Source of the DNA: Chryseobacterium sp. c4a
Lineage (GTDB): Bacteria; Bacteroidota; Bacteroidia; Flavobacteriales; Weeksellaceae
NCBI RefSeq assembly: GCF_009900745.1
Contig: NZ_WXVU01000021.1
Location: 1 to 64,000 of the forward strand
Length of the DNA stretch: 64,000 nucleotides
Direction of reading: 5' to 3'
Shown: in pieces, positions 16,578 through 26,224 of the stretch
Numbering within the stretch: the first letter of the stretch is position 1
Layout of the letters: every line of letters starts with the position of its first letter
Made by a program: the position numbers and the translations under genes
The notes under the pieces: model-generated
What the model saw: only the letters and a program-made list of their open reading frames with translations
Database searches by the model: none
Told to the model about the DNA's origin: nothing

Positions 16578-17828
16578 ATGGAAAAAGCAGTCCTGATCAC
16601 TATTGGTGACGAAATCCTTTCTGGAAATACCATCGATACCAATTCCAATTTTATTGCCTCTGAACTTAAAAATATCGGGATAAAGGTTGTACAGATCTTT
16701 ACCATTTCAGACGAAATTGATACCATCAAAAATACATTGAGTGAAGCCTTTGAACTGGGGGATCTCATTATCACCACCGGTGGTCTGGGGCCAACAAGGG
16801 ATGATAAAACAAAAAAAGCACTTGCGGAGTTTTTCAATGATGAAATTGCTCTGGATGAGGTTACGTTTAATCATCTTAAAGGATATATGGAAAGACGTGG
16901 GCGTGCAGATATTCTGGAAAGAAACAAAGAACAGGCTTTTGTTCCTACAAAATCTATCGTTTTTCAAAACCATTTCGGAACAGCGCCATGCATGATGATG
17001 GAACTGAATGGAAAACTAAGTTATAGCTTACCAGGTGTTCCTTATGAAGTAAAACCTTTGATAAAAGATCAGATCATTCCTTATTTACAGGAAAAATTTA
17101 ATCTTAATTATATTCATTCGAGAATTGTTTCTGTAGTTGGGATTCCTGAAAGTATTCTTGCAGATACAATTGAAGAGTGGGAGCTGGCTCTTCCTGAAAA
17201 TATTTCATTGTCTTATCTTCCGGTAGGAACCAGAGTAAAACTAAGAATAACAGCCTCCGGAGATCATGAAGAAACCCTGAAACAACAGACAGAAGATGAA
17301 ATCCAAAAGTTACTTCCCCTGATAAAGGATAATGTAATTGCTGTATCTGAAGATAAAATTGAAAATATCCTGGCAGAAATTCTTACCGAAAGAAAGCTTA
17401 CTATTTCTACGGCAGAAAGCTGTACCGGAGGAGAATTAGCAAAAATGATTACATCAGTAGGCGGAAGTTCCAGATATTTTTTAGGCGGAATGGTAGCTTA
17501 TGCCACAGAGAAAAAAATAAAAATTCTTAATGTTTCCAGAGAAACGGTGGATCAGTTTACCGTAGTCAGTGAGCAGGTTGCTCAGGAAATGGCAAAAGGA
17601 TGTCAGGAATTGTTTGAAACGAACATTTCCCTCTCTACTACAGGAGTTGCCGGCCCCGGAAAAGGAGAGGATGGAAAAGATATAGGAACTGTTTTTTATA
17701 CCATACGGATCAATAATCAGGAGGTAACTTCAAAATTATACATGCCTCATCTGGAAAGAGTAGATTTTATGAATTTTGTTTCCCAGAAGGTGATTCAGGA
17801 TCTTGTAGGCCTTTTAATAACTCTATAA
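16578..17828 (+). CDS. cinA: CinA family protein, nicotinamide-nucleotide amidase
   Basis: A 416-residue, two-domain enzyme. The N-terminal MoaB/MogA-like domain starts VLITIGDEILSGNTIDTN and contains TTGGLGPTRDDKTKKAL. The C-terminal PncC-type domain has LTISTAESCTGGELAKMIT and TTGVAGPGKGEDGKDIGTV. CinA/PncC hydrolyses NMN to nicotinate mononucleotide in pyridine nucleotide salvage, and the N-terminal domain of relatives has ADP-ribose pyrophosphatase activity. The frame extends upstream to 16518, but the extra 20 residues are unlike the family, so MEKAVLITIG at 16578 is used. Confidence 0.95.
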   Translation: MEKAVLITIGDEILSGNTIDTNSNFIASELKNIGIKVVQIFTISDEIDTIKNTLSEAFELGDLIITTGGLGPTRDDKTKKALAEFFNDEIALDEVTFNHLKGYMERRGRADILERNKEQAFVPTKSIVFQNHFGTAPCMMMELNGKLSYSLPGVPYEVKPLIKDQIIPYLQEKFNLNYIHSRIVSVVGIPESILADTIEEWELALPENISLSYLPVGTRVKLRITASGDHEETLKQQTEDEIQKLLPLIKDNVIAVSEDKIENILAEILTERKLTISTAESCTGGELAKMITSVGGSSRYFLGGMVAYATEKKIKILNVSRETVDQFTVVSEQVAQEMAKGCQELFETNISLSTTGVAGPGKGEDGKDIGTVFYTIRINNQEVTSKLYMPHLERVDFMNFVSQKVIQDLVGLLITL

Positions 17829-17916
17829 TTTAACTTATTCTTTTTTAATTTTTTTTTAATTAATTTTAATGAGCTTTTTCACACTTTTTGAAAACATTCA
17901 TTAAAATTTTAAAATC

Positions 17917-20900
17917 GTGGAGAATTCCAAACAGATTTTTCAGACCAACAGTAAAAAACGCTGGAAAAAAGTACAATGGGGAAGCCGTATCTTTATTTTT
18001 GTTGCGGTACTTCTTCTTTTGGCTTTAGGGCTGATGATGACCCTGGACAGAAGTCCAAAAATTCCTTTTAAGGAAGATTATAAAGCTGTTATTACAGCTA
18101 ATAAACCCTATCTTCAAGAGAATAAAATTTCTAAAGAATACAAAGGATTCAGAAGTTTTATTTCCGAAAAAACAATTCATACCAATCTTGCCAAGATTCA
18201 AAAAGCAAGAGCAGAACGATATAAAAATCAAAACAGAAACTGGGCTCAGTTTCCTGGCGGAATCAGATCTGCATTTTATGTGGCATGGGATCCTCAGTCT
18301 CTGATGTCTTTGAAACGAAATATCAGACATGTCAATTTGGTATTTCCGGAATGGTTTTTTATTGATCCCAAAACAGGAGATCTGAAAACCAATGTAGACC
18401 CTGAAGGGTATAAAGTGATCAAGAGAACCGGAGTCGCAGCAATGCCAATGCTGAGCAATAATTCAGATAGAGAATTCCGTTCAGAGGGATTAGCAAAAGT
18501 GCTTAATGATCCTAAAAAAAGAACGGGACTGATTCAAAAAATTACTCAGCAATGTTTAAAATATCATTTCAAAGGAATCAATATCGACTTTGAAGATATG
18601 AATCTGAATTCTGATGATAACTTGATTGCTTTTATGAAAGAGCTTTCAGAAACCTTCAAAAAGAATCAGTTATTGGTGACTATGGATATTATGACGGATA
18701 ATGATGATTACAACATTCCAAGATTAGATCCTTATGTAGATTACTTTGTATTGATGGCTTATGATGAGTATTCACCGGATAGTGATGCCGGGCCAGTGTC
18801 TTCGCAGAAATGGATTGAAGCTCAAACAGGTAAAATTGTTAAACAAACTTCTCCTCACAAGATTATTCTTGGATTGGGAGCTTATGGTTATGATTGGAGT
18901 TCCAATAAAGATGATAATACTTCGGTTACTTATATGCAGGCGATTACCAAAGCAAGTGCCAGCAAAGCTGTGATTGATTTTAATGACAACACTTTTAATC
19001 TGAATTATTCTTACACAGATTCTAAAAATAATACCCACACTGTATTTTTTAATGATGCTGCGTCCATTTTTAATACCATGCGTTTTTCATCCGAATATCC
19101 ATTAGCAGGAACAGCCCTTTGGAGATTAGGAAGTGAAGACAGCAGAGTCTGGAATTTTTATGACAAGGATCTTACATTTGCAGGACTTTCCAAGTTAAAT
19201 TTAAAAACTCTTGAGAATGTAAAAGGGCAGACCATGGTGGATTATATCGGTGATGGTGAGGTTCTGGATGTTCTGAATACCCCCCATGATGGTAAAATTG
19301 CAGTAGAAATAGATCCGAAGGAGAAAATTATTACGGATGAAAATTATATTACTTACCCAAGTTCTTATGAGGTGAAAAAATACGGGAGTGCTCCGCAGAA
19401 AGAACTCGTATTAACATTTGATGATGGGCCGGATGAAACGTACACTCCTCAGGTATTGGATGTATTATCTAAATATCACGTTCCAGCAGCCTTCTTTTTG
19501 GTAGGATTAAATGCAGAAAAGAATCTGCCATTGGTTAAAAGAATCTATCGTGAAGGCCATGAAATAGGAAATCACACCTTTACGCATGAGAATGTGGCGA
19601 AAGTGAGTCCGCAAAGAGCTTTACTTGAATTGAAACTGACAAGACTTCTGATAGAATGTATAACAGGCCACAGTACAATTCTTTTCCGTGCTCCTTATAA
19701 TGCAGACTCTGAGCCTACAACTTCCGAAGAGATTATTCCGGTGGCGTTGGCAAGACAACAAAACTATCTGGATATCGGGGAAAATATTGACCCTGAAGAT
19801 TGGCAGCCGGGAATAAAAGCAGATGAGATCGTAAAACGTGTAATGGCCGGAATCAAGCAGCAGAGAGGGAATATTATACTTCTTCATGATGCTGGTGGTG
19901 ACACGAGAGAAGAAACTGTAAAGGCTTTGAAGATTTTAATTCCTACTCTTCAGAAACAAGGGTATCATTTTACCAATCTAACCAGCATTTTGCATAAAAG
20001 TAAAAATGAACTGATGCCGGAAGTACCGAAAACAAAAGCTTATTATGTAATGCAGCTTAATTTGGTATTGGCTACTGCAATTTATGGAATAAGTCATTTT
20101 TTGGTTGCTCTGTTTACTATTTTCATTGTGTTAGGGTTGATAAGATTGATCCTTATGGCGTACTGGGCTTTTAAAGAAAGAAAAAAAGAGAAGAAGCTTG
20201 GAGGGTTTCCTCTGTTGGAATCCTATCCAAAGGTTTCCATTATTGTGCCTGCCTATAATGAAGAGGTTAATATCGTTTCTTCTTTGAATAATTTATTAAA
20301 GCAGACCTATCCGAACTTTAATATCATTATGGTGGATGATGGAAGTAAAGATTCCACTTATGAAAAAGCTAAGGCTGCATTTCCGGATCATCCGGCGTTA
20401 AAAATATTTACCAAAACAAATGGTGGAAAAGCAACAGCCTTAAACTTTGGAATTTCACAAACCGATGCTGAATATGTAGTCTGTATAGATGCCGATACCA
20501 AGTTGCAGCAAGATGCTGTAAAATATCTGATTGCAAGATTCCTGAATGCAGGTTCCGAAGAGAAAATAGCAGCAGTAGCAGGAAATGTAAAAGTAGGAAA
20601 TACCGTAAATTGGCTGACCAAATGGCAGGCTATAGAATATACAACCAGCCAGAATTTTGATAGACTTGCTTATGCAAACATCAATGCCATCACTGTAATT
20701 CCAGGAGCTATCGGAGCATTTAATAGATCTGTAATTCTTGAAGCAGGTGGGTACTCCTCAGATACCCTGGCTGAAGATTGTGATATTACAGTGAAAATCC
20801 TGAAAGCTGGCTATACCGTTGCCAATGAAAACAGAGCTGTTGCGGTAACAGAAGCTCCGGAAACCATAAAACAGTTCCTGAAACAACGTTTCCGCTGGAC

Positions 20901-21315
20901 TTATGGAATTATGCAGATGTTCTGGAAACAAAGACAAACATTTCTTAACCCTAAATATAAAGGATTGGGACTTTGGGCGATGCCGAACATCTTATTGTTC
21001 CAATATATTATCCCGTTTTTTTCACCATTGGCAGACGTAATCATGTTCTTGGGACTATTATCAGGAAACGGAGGGAAGATATTTAATTACTATTTGCTTT
21101 TCCTTTTGGTAGATGCCTCACTGGCTTTGATTGCATTTATTATGCAACGGGAGAAATTAACGAATCTGCTCTATATCATTCCGCAAAGATTTGGATATAG
21201 ATGGCTGATGTATATTGTATTATTTAAAAGTTTAAGAAAAGCATTGAAAGGCGAAATGCAGTCTTGGGGATTCCTGAAACGTACAGGAAATGTAAAGGAG
21301 ATAACAACATCTTAA
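17917..21315 (+). CDS. Tri-domain GH18-like / NodB deacetylase / GT2 glycosyltransferase fusion
   Basis: A 1132-residue membrane protein that may build and trim an exopolysaccharide. After one helix (about 25-43) comes a GH18-like domain (about 120-430) whose motif reads KGINIDFE: D224 and E226 are kept, but the usual second Asp is Asn222. A NodB deacetylase (about 495-690) follows, with FDDGPDE (D502, D503) and HxxxH (H553, H557). After a helix near 710-730 lies a processive GT2 domain with D807/D808, DAD 858-860, ED 953-954 and QRFRW 990-994, then three to four helices. The content recalls PgaB plus PgaC of poly-GlcNAc synthesis in one chain. The start is GTG. Confidence 0.93.
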   Translation: MENSKQIFQTNSKKRWKKVQWGSRIFIFVAVLLLLALGLMMTLDRSPKIPFKEDYKAVITANKPYLQENKISKEYKGFRSFISEKTIHTNLAKIQKARAERYKNQNRNWAQFPGGIRSAFYVAWDPQSLMSLKRNIRHVNLVFPEWFFIDPKTGDLKTNVDPEGYKVIKRTGVAAMPMLSNNSDREFRSEGLAKVLNDPKKRTGLIQKITQQCLKYHFKGINIDFEDMNLNSDDNLIAFMKELSETFKKNQLLVTMDIMTDNDDYNIPRLDPYVDYFVLMAYDEYSPDSDAGPVSSQKWIEAQTGKIVKQTSPHKIILGLGAYGYDWSSNKDDNTSVTYMQAITKASASKAVIDFNDNTFNLNYSYTDSKNNTHTVFFNDAASIFNTMRFSSEYPLAGTALWRLGSEDSRVWNFYDKDLTFAGLSKLNLKTLENVKGQTMVDYIGDGEVLDVLNTPHDGKIAVEIDPKEKIITDENYITYPSSYEVKKYGSAPQKELVLTFDDGPDETYTPQVLDVLSKYHVPAAFFLVGLNAEKNLPLVKRIYREGHEIGNHTFTHENVAKVSPQRALLELKLTRLLIECITGHSTILFRAPYNADSEPTTSEEIIPVALARQQNYLDIGENIDPEDWQPGIKADEIVKRVMAGIKQQRGNIILLHDAGGDTREETVKALKILIPTLQKQGYHFTNLTSILHKSKNELMPEVPKTKAYYVMQLNLVLATAIYGISHFLVALFTIFIVLGLIRLILMAYWAFKERKKEKKLGGFPLLESYPKVSIIVPAYNEEVNIVSSLNNLLKQTYPNFNIIMVDDGSKDSTYEKAKAAFPDHPALKIFTKTNGGKATALNFGISQTDAEYVVCIDADTKLQQDAVKYLIARFLNAGSEEKIAAVAGNVKVGNTVNWLTKWQAIEYTTSQNFDRLAYANINAITVIPGAIGAFNRSVILEAGGYSSDTLAEDCDITVKILKAGYTVANENRAVAVTEAPETIKQFLKQRFRWTYGIMQMFWKQRQTFLNPKYKGLGLWAMPNILLFQYIIPFFSPLADVIMFLGLLSGNGGKIFNYYLLFLLVDASLALIAFIMQREKLTNLLYIIPQRFGYRWLMYIVLFKSLRKALKGEMQSWGFLKRTGNVKEITTS

Positions 21316-21320
21316 AAAGA

Positions 21321-21466
21321 GGCTGGAAGCGGGAGGTTGGAAGTTACTTTTAGTCGTATTATTACTACTGAGAGTTCCAATAAACTTCTTTAAAAGAGAT
21401 AAAGAAATAGAGTAGTTATTCTTTATGACTTTCATAACCTCCAGCTTCCATTTCCCAGCTTCCAGC
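21321..21466. repeat. Imperfect inverted repeat, small dispersed element
   Basis: GGCTGGAAGCGGGAGGTTGG (from 21321) is matched as an inverted copy by CTTCCATTTCCCAGCTTCCA (from 21445); 17 of 22 positions are complementary. The loop is about 100 bases and noncoding. It resembles CTTCCAGC-type repeats common in flavobacterial intergenic DNA and fills the gap before the M13 peptidase. Confidence 0.45.
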
Positions 21467-21541
21467 ATTTATTTAAAATTATTTTACAAAAAAGTAACAA
21501 ATAAGAAATAAATCATACATATTGTATAAATTGTTATCATA

Positions 21542-23599
21542 ATGAAAAAACTAACGCTTTCTTTGTTTCTAATAGCAGGGATCTGCTCTCAAAATACGAT
21601 GAGTGCACAAGGTACAGCTGCTAAAGTAGCAGTAAACAATACGGATAAAGGCTTAGACCTTAGCTTAATGGACACTTCGGTGCGTCCACAGGATGATTTT
21701 TATAACTATGTAAGTGGGACTTGGATGAAAACAGCAAAAATTCCATCCGATAAACCGACTTGGGGAAGCTTTAACAAATTGGCAGAGGATACGGATAACA
21801 ATTCCATGACGATCCTGAACTCTCTTTTGAAAGATAAGTTTGCAGATGGAAGCGAAGGGAAAAAAATCCAGGATCTATATGCTTCTTATATGAATATGCA
21901 GAAGAGAAACGCCGACGGTATTAAGCCTATTCAGGATCACCTGAATAAAATTGATGCAATCAAAAACATGGCTGATCTTCAGAATTATTTGGCAGCTGTA
22001 ACAAAAGAAGGTGAAAACAACTTCTACGGATGGGGAGTATATGCTGACCTGAAAAACTCTAACATGAACGCGGTTTACTTAGGAGAAGCTTCTCTTGGAC
22101 TAGGAAGAGACTACTACCAGAAAGTAAATGAAAAAAATACTGAAGCTATTGCTGAGTATCAGAAATATGTAGCTTCAATGCTAAAAGAATTAGGATATAA
22201 AAATGCAGATGCAGCAGCAAAAGGAATTGTTGACTATGAAAAAAGCATTGCAAAAACATATCTGACTAACGAGCAAAGCCGTGATAATACTCTTCAGTAC
22301 AATCCTCAGACAATGGCTGAACTTTCTGCTTTGGTAAAAGGAGTAGATCTTCCGGCTTACCTTAAAAAAGTAGGAGTAAATACTGATAAAATAATCATCG
22401 GTGAACTAGGGTATTATAAAAACTTCGATAAATTAGTGAATGCTCAGAATCTTCCGGTAATTAAAGATTATCTGAAGTTCCACATGATCAACGGAAGTGC
22501 TTCTTACCTAAGTGAAAAACTAGGAGATATGAAATTTGATTTCTTCGGTAAATACCTTAGAGGTCAGCAGGAGCAAAGAGCTTTAAACAAGAGAGGATTT
22601 GAATTAATCAACAGAAACATCGGTGAAGCTTTCGGTAAATTATATGTTGAGAAATATTTCCCTGCCGAAGCTAAAGCTCAAATGGTTGAATTGATCGACT
22701 ATTTAAAGAAAAGCTTTGTAGTTCATATCAATAATCTTACGTGGATGTCTGCTACAACTAAGGAAAAAGCATTACAGAAGTTAAATAAATTCACTGTAAA
22801 AGTAGCTTATCCTGACAAATGGAAAGACTATTCAAAATTAGAGATTACTCCAGAATCTAAAGGAGGTACATTATACAAAAACCTTCAAAATATCGGTGAG
22901 TGGCAATACAACAGAGAATTAGCTAAAATTGGAAAACCGGTTGATAAAACAGAATGGGGAATGACTCCACAGACTGTAAACGCTTATTACAACCCTGTAT
23001 ATAACGAAATCGTATTCCCAGCTGCTATTCTTCAGCCGCCATTCTTCAACCCTAAAGCTGATGCTGCTGTAAACTTCGGTGGAATTGGAGCTGTTATTGG
23101 TCACGAAATGAGCCACGGATTCGATGATTCGGGAGCTCAATTTGATGCAGAAGGTAACTTGGTAGACTGGTGGACTCCGGAAGATAAAGCTAACTTTGAA
23201 AAAGCAACAAAAGCTCTAGCTTCTCAGTATGATAAGTATGAGCCTGTAAAAGGAACATTTGTAAACGGTACTTTCACAAACGGTGAAAACATCGCTGACT
23301 TAGGTGGTGTGAACATCGCTTATGATGCTCTTCAAATGTATTTGAAAGACAAAGGAAATCCAGGGAAAATCAGTGGGTTTACTCAGGATCAGAGATTCTT
23401 TTTAAGCTGGGCAACTGTTTGGAGAACTCTATCCAGTGAAAAATACATGATCAATCAGGTGAAGACAGATCCGCACTCTCCGGGTTACTTCAGAAGCTTT
23501 GCTCCACTAATCAACGTTGACGCTTTCTACAAGGCATTCGATGTGAAAAAAGGAGACAAGTTATACAAAGCTCCGGAAGACAGAATCAAAATCTGGTAA
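21542..23599 (+). CDS. M13-family zinc metallopeptidase (PepO/neprilysin-like), copy 1
   Basis: A 685-residue exported endopeptidase with a signal peptide ending near NTMSAQ and no lipobox. The N-terminal M13 domain begins LSLMDTSVRPQDDFYNYVSG. The C-terminal catalytic domain has the zinc motif HEMSH (H521, E522, H525) followed by GFDDSGAQFD, and the third ligand is E582 in ENIADLGG. It ends with the family tail PEDRIKIW. Length is typical for bacterial PepO. A close paralog follows 461 bases downstream; the two differ in export type, this one being soluble. Confidence 0.95.
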   Translation: MKKLTLSLFLIAGICSQNTMSAQGTAAKVAVNNTDKGLDLSLMDTSVRPQDDFYNYVSGTWMKTAKIPSDKPTWGSFNKLAEDTDNNSMTILNSLLKDKFADGSEGKKIQDLYASYMNMQKRNADGIKPIQDHLNKIDAIKNMADLQNYLAAVTKEGENNFYGWGVYADLKNSNMNAVYLGEASLGLGRDYYQKVNEKNTEAIAEYQKYVASMLKELGYKNADAAAKGIVDYEKSIAKTYLTNEQSRDNTLQYNPQTMAELSALVKGVDLPAYLKKVGVNTDKIIIGELGYYKNFDKLVNAQNLPVIKDYLKFHMINGSASYLSEKLGDMKFDFFGKYLRGQQEQRALNKRGFELINRNIGEAFGKLYVEKYFPAEAKAQMVELIDYLKKSFVVHINNLTWMSATTKEKALQKLNKFTVKVAYPDKWKDYSKLEITPESKGGTLYKNLQNIGEWQYNRELAKIGKPVDKTEWGMTPQTVNAYYNPVYNEIVFPAAILQPPFFNPKADAAVNFGGIGAVIGHEMSHGFDDSGAQFDAEGNLVDWWTPEDKANFEKATKALASQYDKYEPVKGTFVNGTFTNGENIADLGGVNIAYDALQMYLKDKGNPGKISGFTQDQRFFLSWATVWRTLSSEKYMINQVKTDPHSPGYFRSFAPLINVDAFYKAFDVKKGDKLYKAPEDRIKIW

Positions 23600-23606
23600 A
23601 ATATAC

Positions 23607-23640
23607 AAACCGCTCAGTAATGGGCGGTTTTTGTTTTTTT
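23607..23640 (+). terminator. Terminator of M13 peptidase copy 1
   Basis: Stem AAACCGCTCA / TGGGCGGTTT followed by TTGTTTTTTT. It is nearly the same hairpin as the one after lipA. Confidence 0.8.
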
Positions 23641-23745
23641 AAGAAGAACAGATGATAGATTGCAGATAGAAGATAAAAAGTGAAAGATTAGAATGTAGAT
23701 TACATCGTAGATAAAGTTTCCATATCTACATAGCTAGATCAATAG

Positions 23746-23801
23746 AGATGGGCTTTAGCCCATCTAAAATAGATTAAAATTTTTCCATTGGCTTTAGCCA
23801 A
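23746..23801. repeat. Pair of REP-like hairpins with common core GGCTTTAGCC
   Basis: AGATGGGCTTTAGCCCATCT (23746-23765) and TTGGCTTTAGCCAA (23788-23801) are two perfect palindromic hairpins with the same core, 22 bases apart. They lie in the 460-base gap between the M13 genes (23600-24060), which otherwise shows only the terminator and the promoter of the second gene. Confidence 0.6.
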
Positions 23802-24020
23802 AACATACTGTATAAATGGAATGCAATGACTAATCAAACCACAACCCATAAGGAATAACGATCATCATTTCTATAGGGTAGAAAAATGACAAAAATTCGA
23901 AGAACCTTTAATGGAGAGATTAACATCCTCACAATACCCTAACCTTAGACTTTAAATTTTCATTTCTTAACGATCATCAGTAATTCTCAATTATCCTTCA
24001 TCACTTATCATTAAAGTTTG

Positions 24021-24028
24021 TATATTTG
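24021..24028 (+). promoter_or_regulatory. Promoter of M13 peptidase copy 2, -7 box TATATTTG
   Basis: TATATTTG fits TAnnTTTG, 32 bases before the ATG at 24061. The second peptidase therefore has its own promoter. Confidence 0.5.
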
Positions 24029-24060
24029 ATAAGTTTGTGTAAAATCAAAAATTATCTTCA

Positions 24061-26157
24061 ATGAAAAAGCTAAATATTGGTATACTTGCCTTTTCGGGTA
24101 TAGTATTGCTAAATTCGTGTGGTGCAGCAAAGACTGCCGGGACAGAGACAAAAACAGAGGCTAAAGCAACAGTAGCAACGCCGGCAAAAGAAGAAGCAAA
24201 AGAGGAAGGGATCAATTTATCTTATATGGATACAAGTGTTCGTCCGCAGGATGACTTTTTTAGCTATGTGAACGGAAATTGGGTGAAAACTACTCAGATT
24301 CCTTCAGATAAAGCCAATTGGGGATCTTTCAATGCTTTGAGAGAAAATGTAGATGACGCTTCATTGGATATTTTAAATAAAATTCTTACTGAAACATATC
24401 CTGCAGGCTCTGAAGGACAGAAGATCCAGAGTCTTTATGCTTCCTTTATGGATACTGCTAAAAGAAATGCAGATGGATTAAATCCTATCAAAACAGATTT
24501 GGCAAAAATAGAGGCTATTAAAAGTGTAAATGACCTTCAGAAATATCTGTTAGAAGCTACAAAACTAGGTGATAACTCCTTTTACGGATGGAGAGCCGGA
24601 GCCGATATGAAAAATTCTAAAATGAATGCAGTATATCTTGGCGGGCCGGATCTTGGTTTAGGAAGAGACTACTATCAGAAAGTTAACGAAGCCAATACAA
24701 AAACTTTAGGCCAGTATCAGGCTTATGTTGGAAAATTATTTGGCGTTTTAGGATATAAAAATCCTACTCAGGCTGCACAAAATGTAGTGGATTTTGAAAA
24801 ACAATTGGCAAATTATTTATTGACATTAGAACAAAACAGAGATGCTAATTTAAGATACAACCCTAAAAACGTTTCAGAATTATCAGGATTAGTAAAAAAT
24901 GTTGATCTTGCAAAATACCTGAAAGATGCAGGGGTGAATACAGATAGAGTGATTATCGGAGAACTGAAATACTACCAGAATATGGATCAGTTCATCACAC
25001 AGAAAAACTTACCTTTATTAAAAGATTACCTTAAATACCATTTAATTAATGGGAATGCTAGCAACCTTGATGAAAATCTTGAACAAATCAGATTTGATTT
25101 CTATGCAAAAGATTTACAGGGGCAGAAAGAACAACGTCCTATGAACAAAAGAGGGTTAACTCTTGTGAACGGAGTTCTTGGAGAAGCATTTGGAAAATTA
25201 TATGTAGACAAATACTTTACTCCAGAAGCAAAACAGCAGATGGAAACCTATATTGATTACCTTTTAAAATCATTTAAATCTCACATTGCAAGTATCGATT
25301 GGATGTCTCCTGAAACCAAAGTAAAAGCTCAGGAAAAATTATCCAAATTTACAGTGAAGATTGCATATCCGGATAAATGGAAAGATTATAGCCAGTTAAA
25401 AGTAGAATCCCCGAAACAAGGAGGATCATTATATGCTAACTTACAAAATGTATCAGCTTGGCAATATCAAAGAAATCTGGATAAAGTAGGAAAACCGGTT
25501 GATAAAACTGAATGGGGAATGTCTCCACAAACAGTAAATGCTTACTATAGCGGATCCAATAACGAAATTGTATTTCCGGCAGCAATCCTTCAACCTCCTT
25601 TCTACAATCCTAATGCAGATGCTGCAGTAAATTTTGGAGGAATTGGAGCGGTAATCGGTCACGAGATCTCTCACGGTTTTGATGATAGCGGTTCTCGTTT
25701 CGATGGTGATGGAAACCTTAATAATTGGTGGACAGATGCTGATCGTAAGAACTTTGATACAAAAGTAGGTCAGTTGGCATCTCAATATAGCGCCTACGAA
25801 CCCGTAAAAGGAAGCTTTGTGAATGGTAAATTTACAAGCGGAGAAAACATCGGAGACTTAGGTGGAGTAGCAGTAGCTTACGATGCCCTTCAGATGTATC
25901 TTAAAGATAAAGGAAACCCAGGAAAGATCAGTGGATTTACTCAGGATCAAAGATTCTTTATGAGCTGGGCTACCGTTTGGAGAACAAAAGCTACTAACGA
26001 ATATATGATTAACCAGGTGAAAACAGACCCTCACTCTCCGGGAATGTACAGAGCTTTCGGACCATTGGTGAATCAGGATTCATTTATCAAAGCATTTGAT
26101 ATCAAACCGGGAGATAAAATGTACAAAGCTCCTGAAGACAGAATAAAAATTTGGTAA
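24061..26157 (+). CDS. M13-family zinc metallopeptidase, lipoprotein copy 2
   Basis: A 698-residue paralog of the preceding gene with the same domain order: LSYMDTSVRPQDDFFSYVNG, zinc motif HEISH (H534, E535, H538), third ligand E595 in ENIGDLGG, and the PEDRIKIW tail. Unlike copy 1, its signal ends in a lipobox (IVLLNSCGAAK), so it should be a lipid-anchored envelope enzyme, with an Ala/Lys/Glu/Thr-rich linker after the cysteine. Long stretches such as GKISGFTQDQRFF are the same in both copies, which points to tandem duplication. Promoter and terminator are separate. Confidence 0.95.
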   Translation: MKKLNIGILAFSGIVLLNSCGAAKTAGTETKTEAKATVATPAKEEAKEEGINLSYMDTSVRPQDDFFSYVNGNWVKTTQIPSDKANWGSFNALRENVDDASLDILNKILTETYPAGSEGQKIQSLYASFMDTAKRNADGLNPIKTDLAKIEAIKSVNDLQKYLLEATKLGDNSFYGWRAGADMKNSKMNAVYLGGPDLGLGRDYYQKVNEANTKTLGQYQAYVGKLFGVLGYKNPTQAAQNVVDFEKQLANYLLTLEQNRDANLRYNPKNVSELSGLVKNVDLAKYLKDAGVNTDRVIIGELKYYQNMDQFITQKNLPLLKDYLKYHLINGNASNLDENLEQIRFDFYAKDLQGQKEQRPMNKRGLTLVNGVLGEAFGKLYVDKYFTPEAKQQMETYIDYLLKSFKSHIASIDWMSPETKVKAQEKLSKFTVKIAYPDKWKDYSQLKVESPKQGGSLYANLQNVSAWQYQRNLDKVGKPVDKTEWGMSPQTVNAYYSGSNNEIVFPAAILQPPFYNPNADAAVNFGGIGAVIGHEISHGFDDSGSRFDGDGNLNNWWTDADRKNFDTKVGQLASQYSAYEPVKGSFVNGKFTSGENIGDLGGVAVAYDALQMYLKDKGNPGKISGFTQDQRFFMSWATVWRTKATNEYMINQVKTDPHSPGMYRAFGPLVNQDSFIKAFDIKPGDKMYKAPEDRIKIW

Positions 26158-26184
26158 CAGTACCGAAAAATTGTTAGAAAAGAA

Positions 26185-26224
26185 AGAATCCATCTCAACG
26201 TAATGTGGGATGGATTCTCTTTTT
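26185..26224. terminator. Terminator between M13 copy 2 and the kinase-like gene
   Basis: AGAATCCATC / GATGGATTCT stem followed by CTTTTT on the + strand. It touches the stop codon of the converging gene. Confidence 0.75.
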
